The translations under genes were made by a program, and so were the position numbers. Shown piece after piece: positions 34,564-43,773 of a DNA stretch of 64,000 bases (the first letter of the stretch is position 1; every line of letters begins with the position of its first letter). Source of the DNA: Streptomyces aureus (GTDB taxonomy: Bacteria > Actinomycetota > Actinomycetes > Streptomycetales > Streptomycetaceae); assembly GCF_000725495.1 (NCBI RefSeq), contig NZ_JNZD01000007.1, positions 301,520 to 365,519 on the forward strand, written 5' to 3'. Below the pieces are notes generated by a model. That model worked only from the letters and a program-made list of their open reading frames with translations. It was not told the origin of the DNA and searched no databases.

Positions 34564-35508
34564 ATGGCCGAAACCGGAGCATCTCCACTCCCCCAGACGC
34601 CCACCGCGCGATCGTCCCTCGCCCGTGCCGAGCAGTTCGTCTGGCTCACCGCGCGCGTGCTGGAACAGCGCCGCTTCGCCTTCCACTTCCTCGGCGGCGA
34701 CGCCGAGGCGGTGGAGACGGCGCTGGCCGCCTACCGCAACGAGGACGAGGGGTACGGTCACGCGCTCGAACCCGATCTGCGCGGCCCGGTCAGCCAGCCG
34801 CTGCACACCGGGCACGCCCTGAGGGTGCTCGATTCGATCGGGCGCTGCGGCGGACAGCGCGTGGAGCGGGTGTGCCGCTATCTGACGTCCGTGTCGACCG
34901 CGGACGGCGCGCTCCCCGCCGTCCGTCCCAGCCAGCGCGGCTATCCGGCGGCCCCGTTCGTGCCGGTCGTCGACGACCCGCCGAGCGAGCTCCTGGCCAC
35001 CGGCCCGGTCGTGGGCCTGCTGCACCGCAACGAGGTGTGGAACGCCTGGCTGTTCCGGGCCACCGACTTCTGCTGGCAGGCGGTGGAGTCCCTGGAGAAG
35101 TCGCATCCCTACGAGATCGAGGCGGCCGTCGCCTTCCTGGACTCCGCGGCCGACCGCTCGCGCGCGCAGGCGAGCGCCGACCGGCTGGGCCGGCTCGTGC
35201 GCGAGCAGCGACTCGCCGCGCTGGACCCCGGGCGCCTGGATGCCTACCCCGTCGCTCCGGGGTACGCGCCCGGTGAGCACCACTTCCCGCACGACTACGC
35301 GCGCACGCCGGACTCGCTCGCGCGCGCGTGGTTCACCGACGAGGAGATGGCCCGTTCGCTGGACCACCTCGCGGAGGAGCAGCAGGAGGACGGCGGGTGG
35401 CCGGTCCGCTGGCGCCAGTGGGCACCGGGCCCGGCACTGGAGAGCCGTCCCATCGTGACCATCGAGGCCCTGCGCACCCTCCAGGCGTACGCCCGGCCCG
35501 TCCACTGA
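34564..35508 (+). CDS. Alpha/alpha-toroid (prenyltransferase/squalene-cyclase-like) protein
   Basis: 314 residues, with no signal peptide. The C-terminal QEDGGWPVRW and the repeated helical pattern with ALEPDLRGPVSQPL and YLTSVSTADGALPAV resemble the QW-type repeats of terpene cyclases and prenyltransferase subunits. The DxDD and Asp-rich catalytic motifs of real cyclases are not obvious, so it may be a non-enzymatic relative. The gene is divergent from DUF3046 and convergent with azlD. Confidence 0.7.
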   Translation: MAETGASPLPQTPTARSSLARAEQFVWLTARVLEQRRFAFHFLGGDAEAVETALAAYRNEDEGYGHALEPDLRGPVSQPLHTGHALRVLDSIGRCGGQRVERVCRYLTSVSTADGALPAVRPSQRGYPAAPFVPVVDDPPSELLATGPVVGLLHRNEVWNAWLFRATDFCWQAVESLEKSHPYEIEAAVAFLDSAADRSRAQASADRLGRLVREQRLAALDPGRLDAYPVAPGYAPGEHHFPHDYARTPDSLARAWFTDEEMARSLDHLAEEQQEDGGWPVRWRQWAPGPALESRPIVTIEALRTLQAYARPVH

Positions 35509-35512
35509 GTCC

Positions 35513-35555
35513 GCCGGGGCCGCCGTCGGACGCGGTCACCGGTGGCGGCCCCGGC
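35513..35555. terminator. Bidirectional hairpin between convergent genes
   Basis: GCCGGGGCCGCC (35513-35524) pairs perfectly with GGCGGCCCCGGC (35544-35555) over 12 bp around a 19-nt loop. It separates the stops at 35508 (rightward) and 35565 (leftward). Confidence 0.75.
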
Positions 35556-35564
35556 GCCCGGACG

Positions 35565-35873
35565 TCAGCCCGTCAGCGCGCGGACCCCGGCCGTCACCAC
35601 GACAGCCGCGGCGACGACCACCAGGAACGGGGCGCGCAGGATCAGCGCGACGGCCGCCGCGGCGAGTCCGGCGGCCTTCGCGTCGACGACGAGGACCCGC
35701 CCGTCGGCGAAGGTCTGCTGGGCCGTGAGGGCGGCCAGCAGCGCCACGGGCAGCAGGGCGGCGAGGCGCTGCACCAGCGGCCGCTCCAGCACGCCCGCGG
35801 GGATCAGGAGGCCGACGAGCTTGACGGCGTAGCAGCCGACGGCGGTGACTGCGATGGCGATCCAGATGTTCAC
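35565..35873 (-). CDS. azlD: AzlD family branched-chain amino acid export subunit
   Basis: 102 residues from a GTG overlapping the azlC stop by 4 nt (GTGA). It is a small membrane protein with four hydrophobic segments: IAIAVTAVGCYAVKLVGLLI, LVQRLAALLPVALLAALTAQ, AAGLAAAAVALILRAPFL and VVVAAAVVVTAGVRAL. AzlCD proteins export branched-chain amino acids or analogues. Overlap with azlC and family co-occurrence make the pairing firm. Confidence 0.88.
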   Translation of the reverse strand: MNIWIAIAVTAVGCYAVKLVGLLIPAGVLERPLVQRLAALLPVALLAALTAQQTFADGRVLVVDAKAAGLAAAAVALILRAPFLVVVAAAVVVTAGVRALTG

Positions 35874-36742
35874 CGGTCTCCTCCTGACATGTCCGCCGGT
35901 CCGTCGTTCTCGTGCGCCGGCGCTCCGGGGCCGTCGTCGCGCGCGGCGGCCGACGGCTCCTCCGTCGCGGCCTCCGTCGCGGCCTCCGGCGTCGCGTCGG
36001 GCCCGGCGGCGACCGCGCCCGGCGTGGCGTCGGCGCGGCGGCGGCCCGTCACGTAGAGGACGGCGGGGGCGGCCAGGGCGGCCACCAGCACCGGCACTCC
36101 GGCGGGGAGCACGGGCAGCAGGCCGAGCCCCAGGAGGACGGCGATTCCCGCGACGGCGCGTTCCGTGGTGGTCTTCAGCATCGGCGCGAGCAGCGCGAGG
36201 AAGACCGCGGGCCCGGCCGCGTCCAGGCCCCAGGCGTCGGTGTCGCCGATGGCCTCGGCCCCGGCCGCGCCCAGCAGGGTGGTGAGGTTCCACAGCAGGT
36301 AGAGCGACAGGCCGGTGACGGTGAAGCCGATCCGCACACTGCGGCGGGTGGGCTGGGCGAGCGCCACGGCCGTGGTCTCGTCGATCACCCACTGGGCGGC
36401 GAACGGGCGCACCGCGCGCGGGAGGGCCAGAAGCTGGGACAGCCGCAGCCCGTAGAAGGCGTTGCGGACCCCGAGGAAGAAGGCGCCGGCGGCCGCGGTG
36501 AGGGGGTTGCCCCCGGCGGCGAGCGCGCCCACGAGCGCGAACTGCGACGCCCCGGTGAAGACCAGGAGGCTCAGGGCGCAGGTCTGGAGCAGGCTGAGCC
36601 CGCTGCCGGCCGAGGTCACTCCGAAGGCGAAACCGGACAGTCCGACGGCGACCCCGACGCCGAGGGCGTCTCGGACGACGGCGGCGTCGGGTTTTCCGCC
36701 TTCTTCACTGCGTATGTCTGGGAGAGCTGTCTGTTGTGCCAC
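35870..36742 (-). CDS. azlC: AzlC family branched-chain amino acid permease
   Basis: 290 residues from a GTG at 36742 with no clear ribosome binding site; no better start exists before the first helix. The AzlC signature GLSGFAFGVTSAGSGLSLLQTCALSLLVFTGASQFALVGA includes the family's TGASQF. QWVIDETTAV and several further helices follow. The C-terminal 60 residues are Ala/Glu/Pro-rich and hydrophilic. The start lies 127 nt inside the upstream araC-type gene in another frame, so translation may be coupled. AzlD overlaps its stop. Confidence 0.88.
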   Translation of the reverse strand: MAQQTALPDIRSEEGGKPDAAVVRDALGVGVAVGLSGFAFGVTSAGSGLSLLQTCALSLLVFTGASQFALVGALAAGGNPLTAAAGAFFLGVRNAFYGLRLSQLLALPRAVRPFAAQWVIDETTAVALAQPTRRSVRIGFTVTGLSLYLLWNLTTLLGAAGAEAIGDTDAWGLDAAGPAVFLALLAPMLKTTTERAVAGIAVLLGLGLLPVLPAGVPVLVAALAAPAVLYVTGRRRADATPGAVAAGPDATPEAATEAATEEPSAAARDDGPGAPAHENDGPADMSGGDR

Positions 36743-37626
36743 GCGTCGGACGCTACGGTGAGCGGCCGCCCCGCGTCTTGTACGTTCTTGCGCTCCCGCT
36801 GGTAGGCGCCCGGAGGCACGCCCACGATCCGGCTGAAGTGACGGTTGAGGTGGGGCTGGTCGGTGAAGCCGACGGTGACGGCCGCCTCGGCGGGCGTGGA
36901 CCCGGCGTCCAGGAGCCGGCGTGCCCGGCGCACCCGCGCGTCCGTCAGCCAGGTGTGGGGCGGCATCCCGTAGGTGTCCCGGAACGCGCGCAGCAGCGCG
37001 AACGGGCTGGTGCCGAGGTCGGCCGCGAGGCGCTCCAGGGTCGGCGGCTCGGCCATCCGCTCGTCGAGCACGCCCCGCGCGCGTGCCGCGAGCCGGCCGC
37101 CGGCGGTGCGTACGGCCCGCTGTGGCATGGTCCCCCCGTTCAGGCGCAGCAGCCGGGTCACGGCGACCCGCAGCAGGGTGTCGGCGGCCAGCGCGTTGCC
37201 CTCCTCGGTCGCCCTGAGCACCTGGTGGACCAGCTTTGCGGCGTACGGGTCCTCGAGCACCGGGCGGCTGAATCCGGGGGTGCCGCGCAGCGTGGTGGTC
37301 TCGGCGGCGATCTCGGCCACCATGGCGGGCGAGGGGTAGACGGCGCCGTACCGCCAGCCCTCGGGAACACCCGCGCGCCCGGTGTGCGGGGTGTCGGGAT
37401 TGACCAGGGCCAGCGAACCGGGGCCCACGTACTGGTCGGCGCCGCCGTGGTGGAAGACCTCGACGCCCTCGGCGACGGCGGCGATGACGAAGTTCTCGTG
37501 GGTGTGGCGCACGAAGATCTTCTCGACGTAGCGGGCCCGCAGCAGATCGACACCGGGCAGCTCCGCGTACTGCCAGTGCCGTGCCCGCTCCTGCCCCGAA
37601 CCTGCCACCTCCTCATTGTCCGCCAC
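36616..37626 (-). CDS. AraC family transcriptional regulator
   Basis: 336 residues if the GTG at 37626 is used; a GTG at 37608 and longer starts up to 37788 in a repetitive leader are alternatives. The N-terminal cupin-like sensor has VRHTHENFVIAAVAEGVEVFHHGG. The C-terminal double HTH is clear: LERLAADLGTSPFALLRAFRDTYG and EAAVTVGFTDQPHLNRHFSRIVGVPPGAYQRERK. After PPGAYQRER the protein runs on for about 55 residues, 42 of which overlap azlC. The context suggests that it controls azlCD export in response to an amino-acid-like ligand. Confidence 0.85.
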   Translation of the reverse strand: MADNEEVAGSGQERARHWQYAELPGVDLLRARYVEKIFVRHTHENFVIAAVAEGVEVFHHGGADQYVGPGSLALVNPDTPHTGRAGVPEGWRYGAVYPSPAMVAEIAAETTTLRGTPGFSRPVLEDPYAAKLVHQVLRATEEGNALAADTLLRVAVTRLLRLNGGTMPQRAVRTAGGRLAARARGVLDERMAEPPTLERLAADLGTSPFALLRAFRDTYGMPPHTWLTDARVRRARRLLDAGSTPAEAAVTVGFTDQPHLNRHFSRIVGVPPGAYQRERKNVQDAGRPLTVASDAWHNRQLSQTYAVKKAENPTPPSSETPSASGSPSDCPVSPSE

Positions 37627-37800
37627 CTCGTCCCGCCGCCTCGCCACCCCGTCGGCACTGGCCGCGGTCACCCTCACCACCTCGCCCCCTCCGCCACCTC
37701 GTCCCGCCGCCTCGCCACCTCGTCGGCACCGGCCGCGGTCACCCTCACCGCCTCGCCCCCTCCGCCACCGGCCGCCATCGGCCGCCATCGGCCGCCACCA
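37620..37800. repeat. 71-nt direct duplication and GGCCGCCAT repeats
   Basis: A 71-nt segment (starting CCGCCACCTCGTCCCGCC) at 37620-37690 is repeated with few changes at 37691-37761. Short copies of GGCCGCCATC follow to about 37800. The duplication covers the likely start and upstream region of the AraC-type gene and part of the promoter region of lhr. Confidence 0.8.
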
Positions 37801-37853
37801 CGGTGTTCTCGCAGGTCGGCACGGTTGTCAGTGGGCGGGTGCAGGATGGACGC

Positions 37854-40800
37854 ATGGTCAGCTCCGCACACCGAGCGCTCGACGGCTTCTCCCCCGCGAC
37901 CCGCGGCTGGTTCACGGGGGCCTTTTCCGCGCCCACCGCGGCCCAGGCCGGGGCGTGGGCGGCCATCGGGGCGGGCTCGGACGTGCTGGTCGTGGCCCCG
38001 ACCGGTTCCGGCAAGACGCTGGCCGCGTTCCTCGCCGCGCTCGACCAGCTGGCCTCGACGCCGCCTCCCGCGGAGCCGCGCAAGCGCTGCCGGGTTCTGT
38101 ACGTGTCCCCGCTCAAGGCGCTCGCGGTCGACGTGGAGCGCAATCTGCGCAGCCCGCTGACCGGCATCCGGCAGGAGTCCGTGCGGCTCGGGCTGCCGGA
38201 GCCGGAGGTGAAGGTGGGCATCCGTTCCGGCGACACCCCGCCCGCCGAGCGCCGGGCTCTGGCCACCCGCCCGCCGGACATCCTGATCACGACCCCCGAG
38301 TCGCTGTTCCTGATGCTGACCTCGGCCACACGCGACGCGCTGACCGGCATCGAGACGGTGATCCTGGACGAGGTGCACGCGGTCGCGGGCACCAAGCGCG
38401 GCGCCCATCTCGCGCTCACCTTGGAGCGCCTCGACGAACTGCTGCCCAAGCCCGCCCGGCGCATCGGGCTCTCGGCGACCGTGCGTCCGGTGGACGAGGT
38501 GGCGCGCTATCTCTCGCCGCAGCGCAAGGTGGAGATCGTCCAGCCGCCGTCCGGCAAGGAGTTCGACCTCTCCGTGGTCGTGCCGGTCGAGGACCTGGGC
38601 GAGCTGGGCGGGTCGCCGGCCGCCGACGGCAAGGAGGGCGCCGAGAAGCCGTCGATCTGGCCGCACGTCGAGGAGCGGATCGCCGACCTCGTCCAGTCCC
38701 ACCGCTCGACGATCGTGTTCGCCAACTCGCGGCGTCTCGCCGAGCGCCTGTGCAACCGGCTCAACGAGATCGCGTACGAGAGGGCGACCGGCGAGCCCCT
38801 GGAGGAGGCGCACGCTCCCGCGGAGCTGATGGGCGGCTCCGGCGCGGCCCAGGGGGCGCCCCCCGTCATCGCCCGGGCGCACCACGGATCGGTCTCCAAG
38901 GAACAACGGGCGCAGGTCGAGGAGGACCTGAAGGCCGGCCGTCTCCCGGCCGTGGTCGCCACCTCCAGTCTCGAACTGGGCATCGACATGGGCGCGGTCG
39001 ACCTCGTCGTCCAGGTCGAGTCCCCGCCGTCCGTGGCCTCGGGGCTCCAGCGTGTGGGCCGCGCGGGTCACCAGGTCGGCGCGGTCTCCACCGGGGTCGT
39101 CTTCCCCAAGTACCGGGGTGACCTGGTGCAGGCGGCCGTGGTCACGGAGCGGATGCGCACCGGCTCCATCGAGTCCCTCCGGGTCCCCGCCAATCCGCTG
39201 GACGTGCTGGCCCAGCAGCTCGTCGCCATGACCGCGCTCGACACCTGGCAGGTCGACGACCTGCTGTCCATGGTCCGCCGGGCGGCCCCGTTCGCCTCGC
39301 TGCCGGAGTCGGCGTTCACCGCCGTGCTCGACATGCTCGCGGGCCGCTATCCGTCGGACGCCTTCGCCGAGCTGCGGCCCCGCGTGGTGTGGGACCGGGT
39401 CGCGGGCACGGTGACCGGCCGGCCCGGCGCCCAGCGTCTCGCCGTCACCTCCGGGGGCACCATCCCCGACCGCGGTCTGTTCGGGGTGTTCCTCGCGGGC
39501 GCCGACCCCAAGAAGGGCGGCGGCCGGGTCGGCGAGCTCGACGAGGAGATGGTCTACGAGTCCCGCGTCGGCGACGTCTTCACCCTCGGCACCAGTTCCT
39601 GGCGCATCGAGGACATCACCAGGGACCGGGTCCTGGTCTCCCCGGCGCCCGGCGTCCCCGGCCGGCTGCCCTTCTGGAAGGGCGACCAGCTCGGGCGTCC
39701 GCTGGAACTGGGCCGCGCGGTCGGCGCGTTCCTGCGCGAGGTCGGTTCGCTCCCCGAGGAGGACGCCCGGCTGCGTCTGCTCGCGGCGGGCCTGGACACC
39801 TGGGCCGCGGACAACGTCATCGCGTACCTCGCCGAACAGCGCGAGGCGTGCGGACACATCCCGGACGACCGAACCATCGTGGTCGAGCGCTTCCGCGACG
39901 AGCTGGGCGACTGGCGCGTGGTCGTGCACTCTCCCTTCGGCGCCCAGGTCCACGCGCCCTGGGCCCTCGCCCTGGGTGCCAAGCTGTCCGAGCGGTACGG
40001 CATGGACGCCCAGGTCATGCATGCGGACGACGGGATCGTGCTGCGGCTTCCGGACGCCGATCTGATGAACCTGGACCTGCTCGACCAGGCGCCGTCGAAG
40101 GCGGGCGCGGAGTGGGACGCGGAGCAGGCCCCGGTCGGCGCGGCGGACGTCGCCTTCGACAAGGGCGAGGTCGACCAGATCGTCACCGACCAGGTCGGCG
40201 GTTCGGCCCTCTTCGCCGCCCGTTTCCGCGAATGCGCGGCCCGCGCCCTGCTCCTGCCGCGCCGCAACCCCGGCAAGCGCACCCCCCTGTGGCAGCAGCG
40301 GCAGCGCGCCGCCCAGCTGCTCCAGGTGGCCAGTGAGTTCGGTTCGTTCCCGATCGTCCTGGAGGCGGTGCGCGAATGCCTCCAGGACGTCTTCGACGTG
40401 CCGGGGCTCAGGGAACTGATGGGGGACATCGAGTCCCGCAAGGTGCGGCTCGTCGAGGTCACCACCCCCGAGCCCTCCCCCTTCGCCCGCTCCCTCCTCT
40501 TCGGGTACGTCGCCCAGTTCCTGTACGAGGGGGACTCCCCGCTCGCCGAGCGGCGGGCCGCCGCGCTGTCGCTGGACTCGCGGCTGCTGGCCGAGCTGCT
40601 GGGCCAGGCCGAGCTGCGGGAGCTGCTGGACGCCGAGGTCCTGGCCGAGCTGGAGCGCGAGCTCCAGTGGCTCACCGAGGACCGGCGCATCAAGGACGTG
40701 GAGGGTGTCGCCGACCTGCTGCGGCTGCTCGGGCCGCTCACGGAGGCCGAGCTGGCCGAGCGCGGCGCCGAGCCGCGGTGGGCGGGCGAACTGGCCGCCG

Positions 40801-42875
40801 CCCGGCGCGCCATCCGGGTCCGGATCGCCGGGGCCGACCACTGGGCCGCCATCGAGGACGCGGGCCGGCTGCGGGACGCGCTCGGCACGGCGCTGCCCGT
40901 CGGTGTCCCCGAGGCCTTCACCGAGCCGGTGAAGGACCCGCTGGGCGATCTCCTCGCCCGGTACGCGCGCACCCACGGGCCGTTCACCTCGGCCACGGCC
41001 GCCGCCCGCTTCGGCCTGGGCACGGCCGTCACCGACGGCGCCCTGCATCGCCTCGCGGCGGCCGGCCGGGTCGTGCAGGGCGAGTTCCATCCCGCGGGCA
41101 TCGGCCAGGAGTGGTGCGACGCGGCGGTGCTGCGCCGGCTGCGCCGCCGCTCGCTCGCGGCCCTGCGCCACGAACTCGAACCGGTCCCGCCGGCCGCGCT
41201 CGCCCAGTTCCTGCCGCAGTGGCAGCACGTGGGCAGCGGTCACGGGCTGCGGGGCATCGACGGACTGGTGCGGGCCGTCGAGCAATTGCAGGGGGCGTCC
41301 GTGCCCGCCTCGGCGCTGGAGAAGCTCGTGCTGCCGTCCCGGGTTGCCGGTTACACACCCGCGCTGCTCGACGAGCTCACGTCCGCCGGTGAGGTGGTCT
41401 GGGCCGGGGCGGGTTCCCTGCCGGGCAAGGACGGCTGGGTGTCGCTGTATCTCGCGGACGCCGCCCCGCTGCTCCTTCCGGCCGCGCACCCGCTGGAGCC
41501 GACGGCGCTGCACGAGTCGGTCCTGGAGACCCTCTCCGGGGGCTACGGCCTGTTCTTCCGCCAGATCGCCGACCAGGTCCGGGCCACCACCCACCCCGAC
41601 GCGACCGATCCCCAGCTCGCCGACGCGATCTGGGAGCTGGCCTGGTCCGGGCGGCTGACGAACGACACGCTCGCGCCGATGCGTTCCCTGCTGGGCTCGG
41701 GCCGCACCGCCGGGTCCACGGCCCACCGCGCCAAGCGTTCGGTCCCCCGCGGGCGCTACGGCTCCCTGACGGGCGGGGCGCGCCCCCAGTCGCGTACGGG
41801 GCCTCCCACCGTGGCGGGCCGCTGGTCGCTGCTGCCCGGGCGGGAACCCGACGCCACGGTCCGCGCCCACGCCCTGGCCCGGACGCTGCTCGACCGGCAC
41901 GGGGTGGTGACCCGGGGTGCCGTCGCGGCGGAGGGCGTCGAGGGCGGCTTCTCGGCGGTGTACCGCGTCCTGTCGGCCTTCGAGGACAGCGGCCAGGCCC
42001 GCCGGGGCTATGTGGTCGAGGGGCTCGGCGCGGCCCAGTTCGCGATGGACGGCGCGGTGGACCGGCTCCGGGCCGCGGCGAACGCCCGCGACCGGGGCAC
42101 GGCGCTGCTCGAACCGGCCGTCCCGGACAACTCCCCCGCCGCCAACGGCTTCCCGGACAGCGCGGCCTTCCCCCGCTCCCCCTCGGGTTTCGACGGCGCG
42201 GGCCGCGGCGGCGACTCCTTCCCGGACGGGAGCGGTCTCCCCGGCGGGCCGGACTCCTGGAACGCCCTCCCGCCCGGGTTCGGCCAGGACGCACCCCTCG
42301 GGGGTCCAGGCTCCGCGCTCGACTTCGACTTCGGCGACGACCACACCTTCTCCGCCGACTCCGCCTTCCCGGCCGGGGCGCCCCACCCGGACGCGGCCCA
42401 GCACCGCGGCACCCCGTCCCGTCGTGGCGGCCCGCCGTATCCGGGGAACGGCTCCGCCCACCCGGGCGCCCGTTCCCGTACGGCCTCCCCCGCCGTCGTC
42501 CTGGCCGCCGCCGACCCCGCCAACGCCTACGGCGCGGCCCTTCCGTGGCCCGAGTCGCCGACGGAGGCGGGCCACAAGCCGGGCCGCAAGGCGGGTTCCC
42601 TGGTCGTCCTGGTCGACGGTGAGCTGACGCTCTACATGGAGCGCGGCGGCAAGACGCTGCTGGCCTGGCCGGCCGATCCGGACGGTCCCCTCGCCCAGGA
42701 CGCCCGCCTGGCTCCGGCGGCGGAGGCCCTCGCCGCGGCCGCCCGCGCGGGCTCGCTCGGCACGGTCACCGTCGAACGCGTCAACGGCGTCTCGGCCCTC
42801 ACCTCACCTCTGGGCACCCTTCTGGAAGGAGCGGGCTTCATCGCCACCCCGCGCGGTCTCCGCCTCCGGGCCTGA
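37854..42875 (+). CDS. lhr: Lhr-type ATP-dependent DNA helicase
   Basis: 1673 residues from ATG 37854, with AGGA 7-8 nt upstream; the frame extends further upstream without support. Superfamily 2 helicase core: VVAPTGSGKTLAAFLAAL (Walker A, near residue 48), DEVHAVAGTKRGAH (motif II near 172, DEVH form), LSATVRP (motif III), TSSLELGIDMGAVD and QRVGRAGHQ (motif VI). A winged helix and the Lhr-specific C-terminal half follow. Residues about 1405-1550 form a Gly/Pro/Asp-rich insertion before the final DGELTLYMERGGKTLLAW segment. Mycobacterial Lhr is a 3'-5' translocase induced by DNA damage. The Fpg/Nei glycosylase gene starts 32 nt downstream. Confidence 0.92.
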   Translation: MVSSAHRALDGFSPATRGWFTGAFSAPTAAQAGAWAAIGAGSDVLVVAPTGSGKTLAAFLAALDQLASTPPPAEPRKRCRVLYVSPLKALAVDVERNLRSPLTGIRQESVRLGLPEPEVKVGIRSGDTPPAERRALATRPPDILITTPESLFLMLTSATRDALTGIETVILDEVHAVAGTKRGAHLALTLERLDELLPKPARRIGLSATVRPVDEVARYLSPQRKVEIVQPPSGKEFDLSVVVPVEDLGELGGSPAADGKEGAEKPSIWPHVEERIADLVQSHRSTIVFANSRRLAERLCNRLNEIAYERATGEPLEEAHAPAELMGGSGAAQGAPPVIARAHHGSVSKEQRAQVEEDLKAGRLPAVVATSSLELGIDMGAVDLVVQVESPPSVASGLQRVGRAGHQVGAVSTGVVFPKYRGDLVQAAVVTERMRTGSIESLRVPANPLDVLAQQLVAMTALDTWQVDDLLSMVRRAAPFASLPESAFTAVLDMLAGRYPSDAFAELRPRVVWDRVAGTVTGRPGAQRLAVTSGGTIPDRGLFGVFLAGADPKKGGGRVGELDEEMVYESRVGDVFTLGTSSWRIEDITRDRVLVSPAPGVPGRLPFWKGDQLGRPLELGRAVGAFLREVGSLPEEDARLRLLAAGLDTWAADNVIAYLAEQREACGHIPDDRTIVVERFRDELGDWRVVVHSPFGAQVHAPWALALGAKLSERYGMDAQVMHADDGIVLRLPDADLMNLDLLDQAPSKAGAEWDAEQAPVGAADVAFDKGEVDQIVTDQVGGSALFAARFRECAARALLLPRRNPGKRTPLWQQRQRAAQLLQVASEFGSFPIVLEAVRECLQDVFDVPGLRELMGDIESRKVRLVEVTTPEPSPFARSLLFGYVAQFLYEGDSPLAERRAAALSLDSRLLAELLGQAELRELLDAEVLAELERELQWLTEDRRIKDVEGVADLLRLLGPLTEAELAERGAEPRWAGELAAARRAIRVRIAGADHWAAIEDAGRLRDALGTALPVGVPEAFTEPVKDPLGDLLARYARTHGPFTSATAAARFGLGTAVTDGALHRLAAAGRVVQGEFHPAGIGQEWCDAAVLRRLRRRSLAALRHELEPVPPAALAQFLPQWQHVGSGHGLRGIDGLVRAVEQLQGASVPASALEKLVLPSRVAGYTPALLDELTSAGEVVWAGAGSLPGKDGWVSLYLADAAPLLLPAAHPLEPTALHESVLETLSGGYGLFFRQIADQVRATTHPDATDPQLADAIWELAWSGRLTNDTLAPMRSLLGSGRTAGSTAHRAKRSVPRGRYGSLTGGARPQSRTGPPTVAGRWSLLPGREPDATVRAHALARTLLDRHGVVTRGAVAAEGVEGGFSAVYRVLSAFEDSGQARRGYVVEGLGAAQFAMDGAVDRLRAAANARDRGTALLEPAVPDNSPAANGFPDSAAFPRSPSGFDGAGRGGDSFPDGSGLPGGPDSWNALPPGFGQDAPLGGPGSALDFDFGDDHTFSADSAFPAGAPHPDAAQHRGTPSRRGGPPYPGNGSAHPGARSRTASPAVVLAAADPANAYGAALPWPESPTEAGHKPGRKAGSLVVLVDGELTLYMERGGKTLLAWPADPDGPLAQDARLAPAAEALAAAARAGSLGTVTVERVNGVSALTSPLGTLLEGAGFIATPRGLRLRA

Positions 42876-42907
42876 CCGGCCGCGCCGACCCGTGCCACCC
42901 TGGAGCC

Positions 42908-43741
42908 ATGCCCGAAGGAGACACCGTCTGGCAGGCCGCGAAGCGCCTGCACGTCGCCCTCGCGGGCAAGGTCCTGATCCGCTCCGACCTGCGGGTGCCC
43001 CGGTTCGCCACGGCGGACCTCACCGGCCGCGGCGTCCTGGACGTCACCGCGCGCGGCAAGCACCTCCTCACCCGGATCGAGGGTGGTCTGACGCTGCACT
43101 CGCATCTGCGGATGGACGGCTCCTGGAAGGTGTACGAGCCGGGCCGGCGCTGGAGCGGAGGCCCCGCCCACCAGATCCGGGCCATCCTCGGCACGCAGGA
43201 CCGCACGGCCGTCGGCTACCGCCTGCCCGTGCTGGAGCTGCTCCGCACCGCCGACGAGGCCCGCGCGGTCGGCCATCTCGGCCCCGACCTCCTGGGCCCG
43301 GACTGGGACCCGGCCAGGGCCTTGGAGAACCTCCTCGGCGACCCCGACCGCGCCCTGGGCGAGGCCCTCCTGGACCAGCGCAACCTCGCCGGGATCGGGA
43401 ACGTGTACAAGAGCGAGCTGTGCTTCCTGCTCGGGGTCACTCCCTGGCTCCCCGTCGGGGCGCTGCCCGCCGACCGCGCTGCCTCGTTGCCGGTTCTCGC
43501 GAAGAGGCTGCTGGAGTACAACCGCGACCGTCCGGTCCGCGTCACCACCGGCCTCAGGGAACAGCACCTGTTCGTCTACGGGCGGACCCCGCGGCCCTGT
43601 CTGCGCTGCGGGACGCCGGTGCGCGTCGCGAACCAGGGCGACGGATCCCGCGAGCGCCCCACGTACTGGTGCCCCCGCTGCCAGGCCGGTCCCACCCCGC
43701 CGCCCGCCCGTCCGACCGTCCGGTCCCGCACGACCGATTGA
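42908..43741 (+). CDS. Fpg/Nei family DNA glycosylase (Nei-type)
   Basis: 277 residues. The mature N-terminus PEGDTVWQAAKRL supplies the catalytic Pro2 and Glu3. LHSHLRMDGSW, LLDQRNLAGIGNVYKSELCF (helix-two-turn-helix) and a C-terminal zinc finger (CLRCGTPV, then YWCPRCQ) complete the family pattern. It removes oxidised bases and cleaves the resulting abasic site. It starts 32 nt after lhr, and in mycobacteria an lhr-nei2 pair is also adjacent, which points to joint action in base repair. Confidence 0.93.
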   Translation: MPEGDTVWQAAKRLHVALAGKVLIRSDLRVPRFATADLTGRGVLDVTARGKHLLTRIEGGLTLHSHLRMDGSWKVYEPGRRWSGGPAHQIRAILGTQDRTAVGYRLPVLELLRTADEARAVGHLGPDLLGPDWDPARALENLLGDPDRALGEALLDQRNLAGIGNVYKSELCFLLGVTPWLPVGALPADRAASLPVLAKRLLEYNRDRPVRVTTGLREQHLFVYGRTPRPCLRCGTPVRVANQGDGSRERPTYWCPRCQAGPTPPPARPTVRSRTTD

Positions 43742-43773
43742 CGACCCGTCAGATCTCTTCGTACCGTCCCCTC

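Noticed and set aside
37674..42575. Antisense reading frame of more than 1600 codons opposite lhr
   Set aside because: Shadow of lhr with Arg/Gly/Val-rich composition and no domain.
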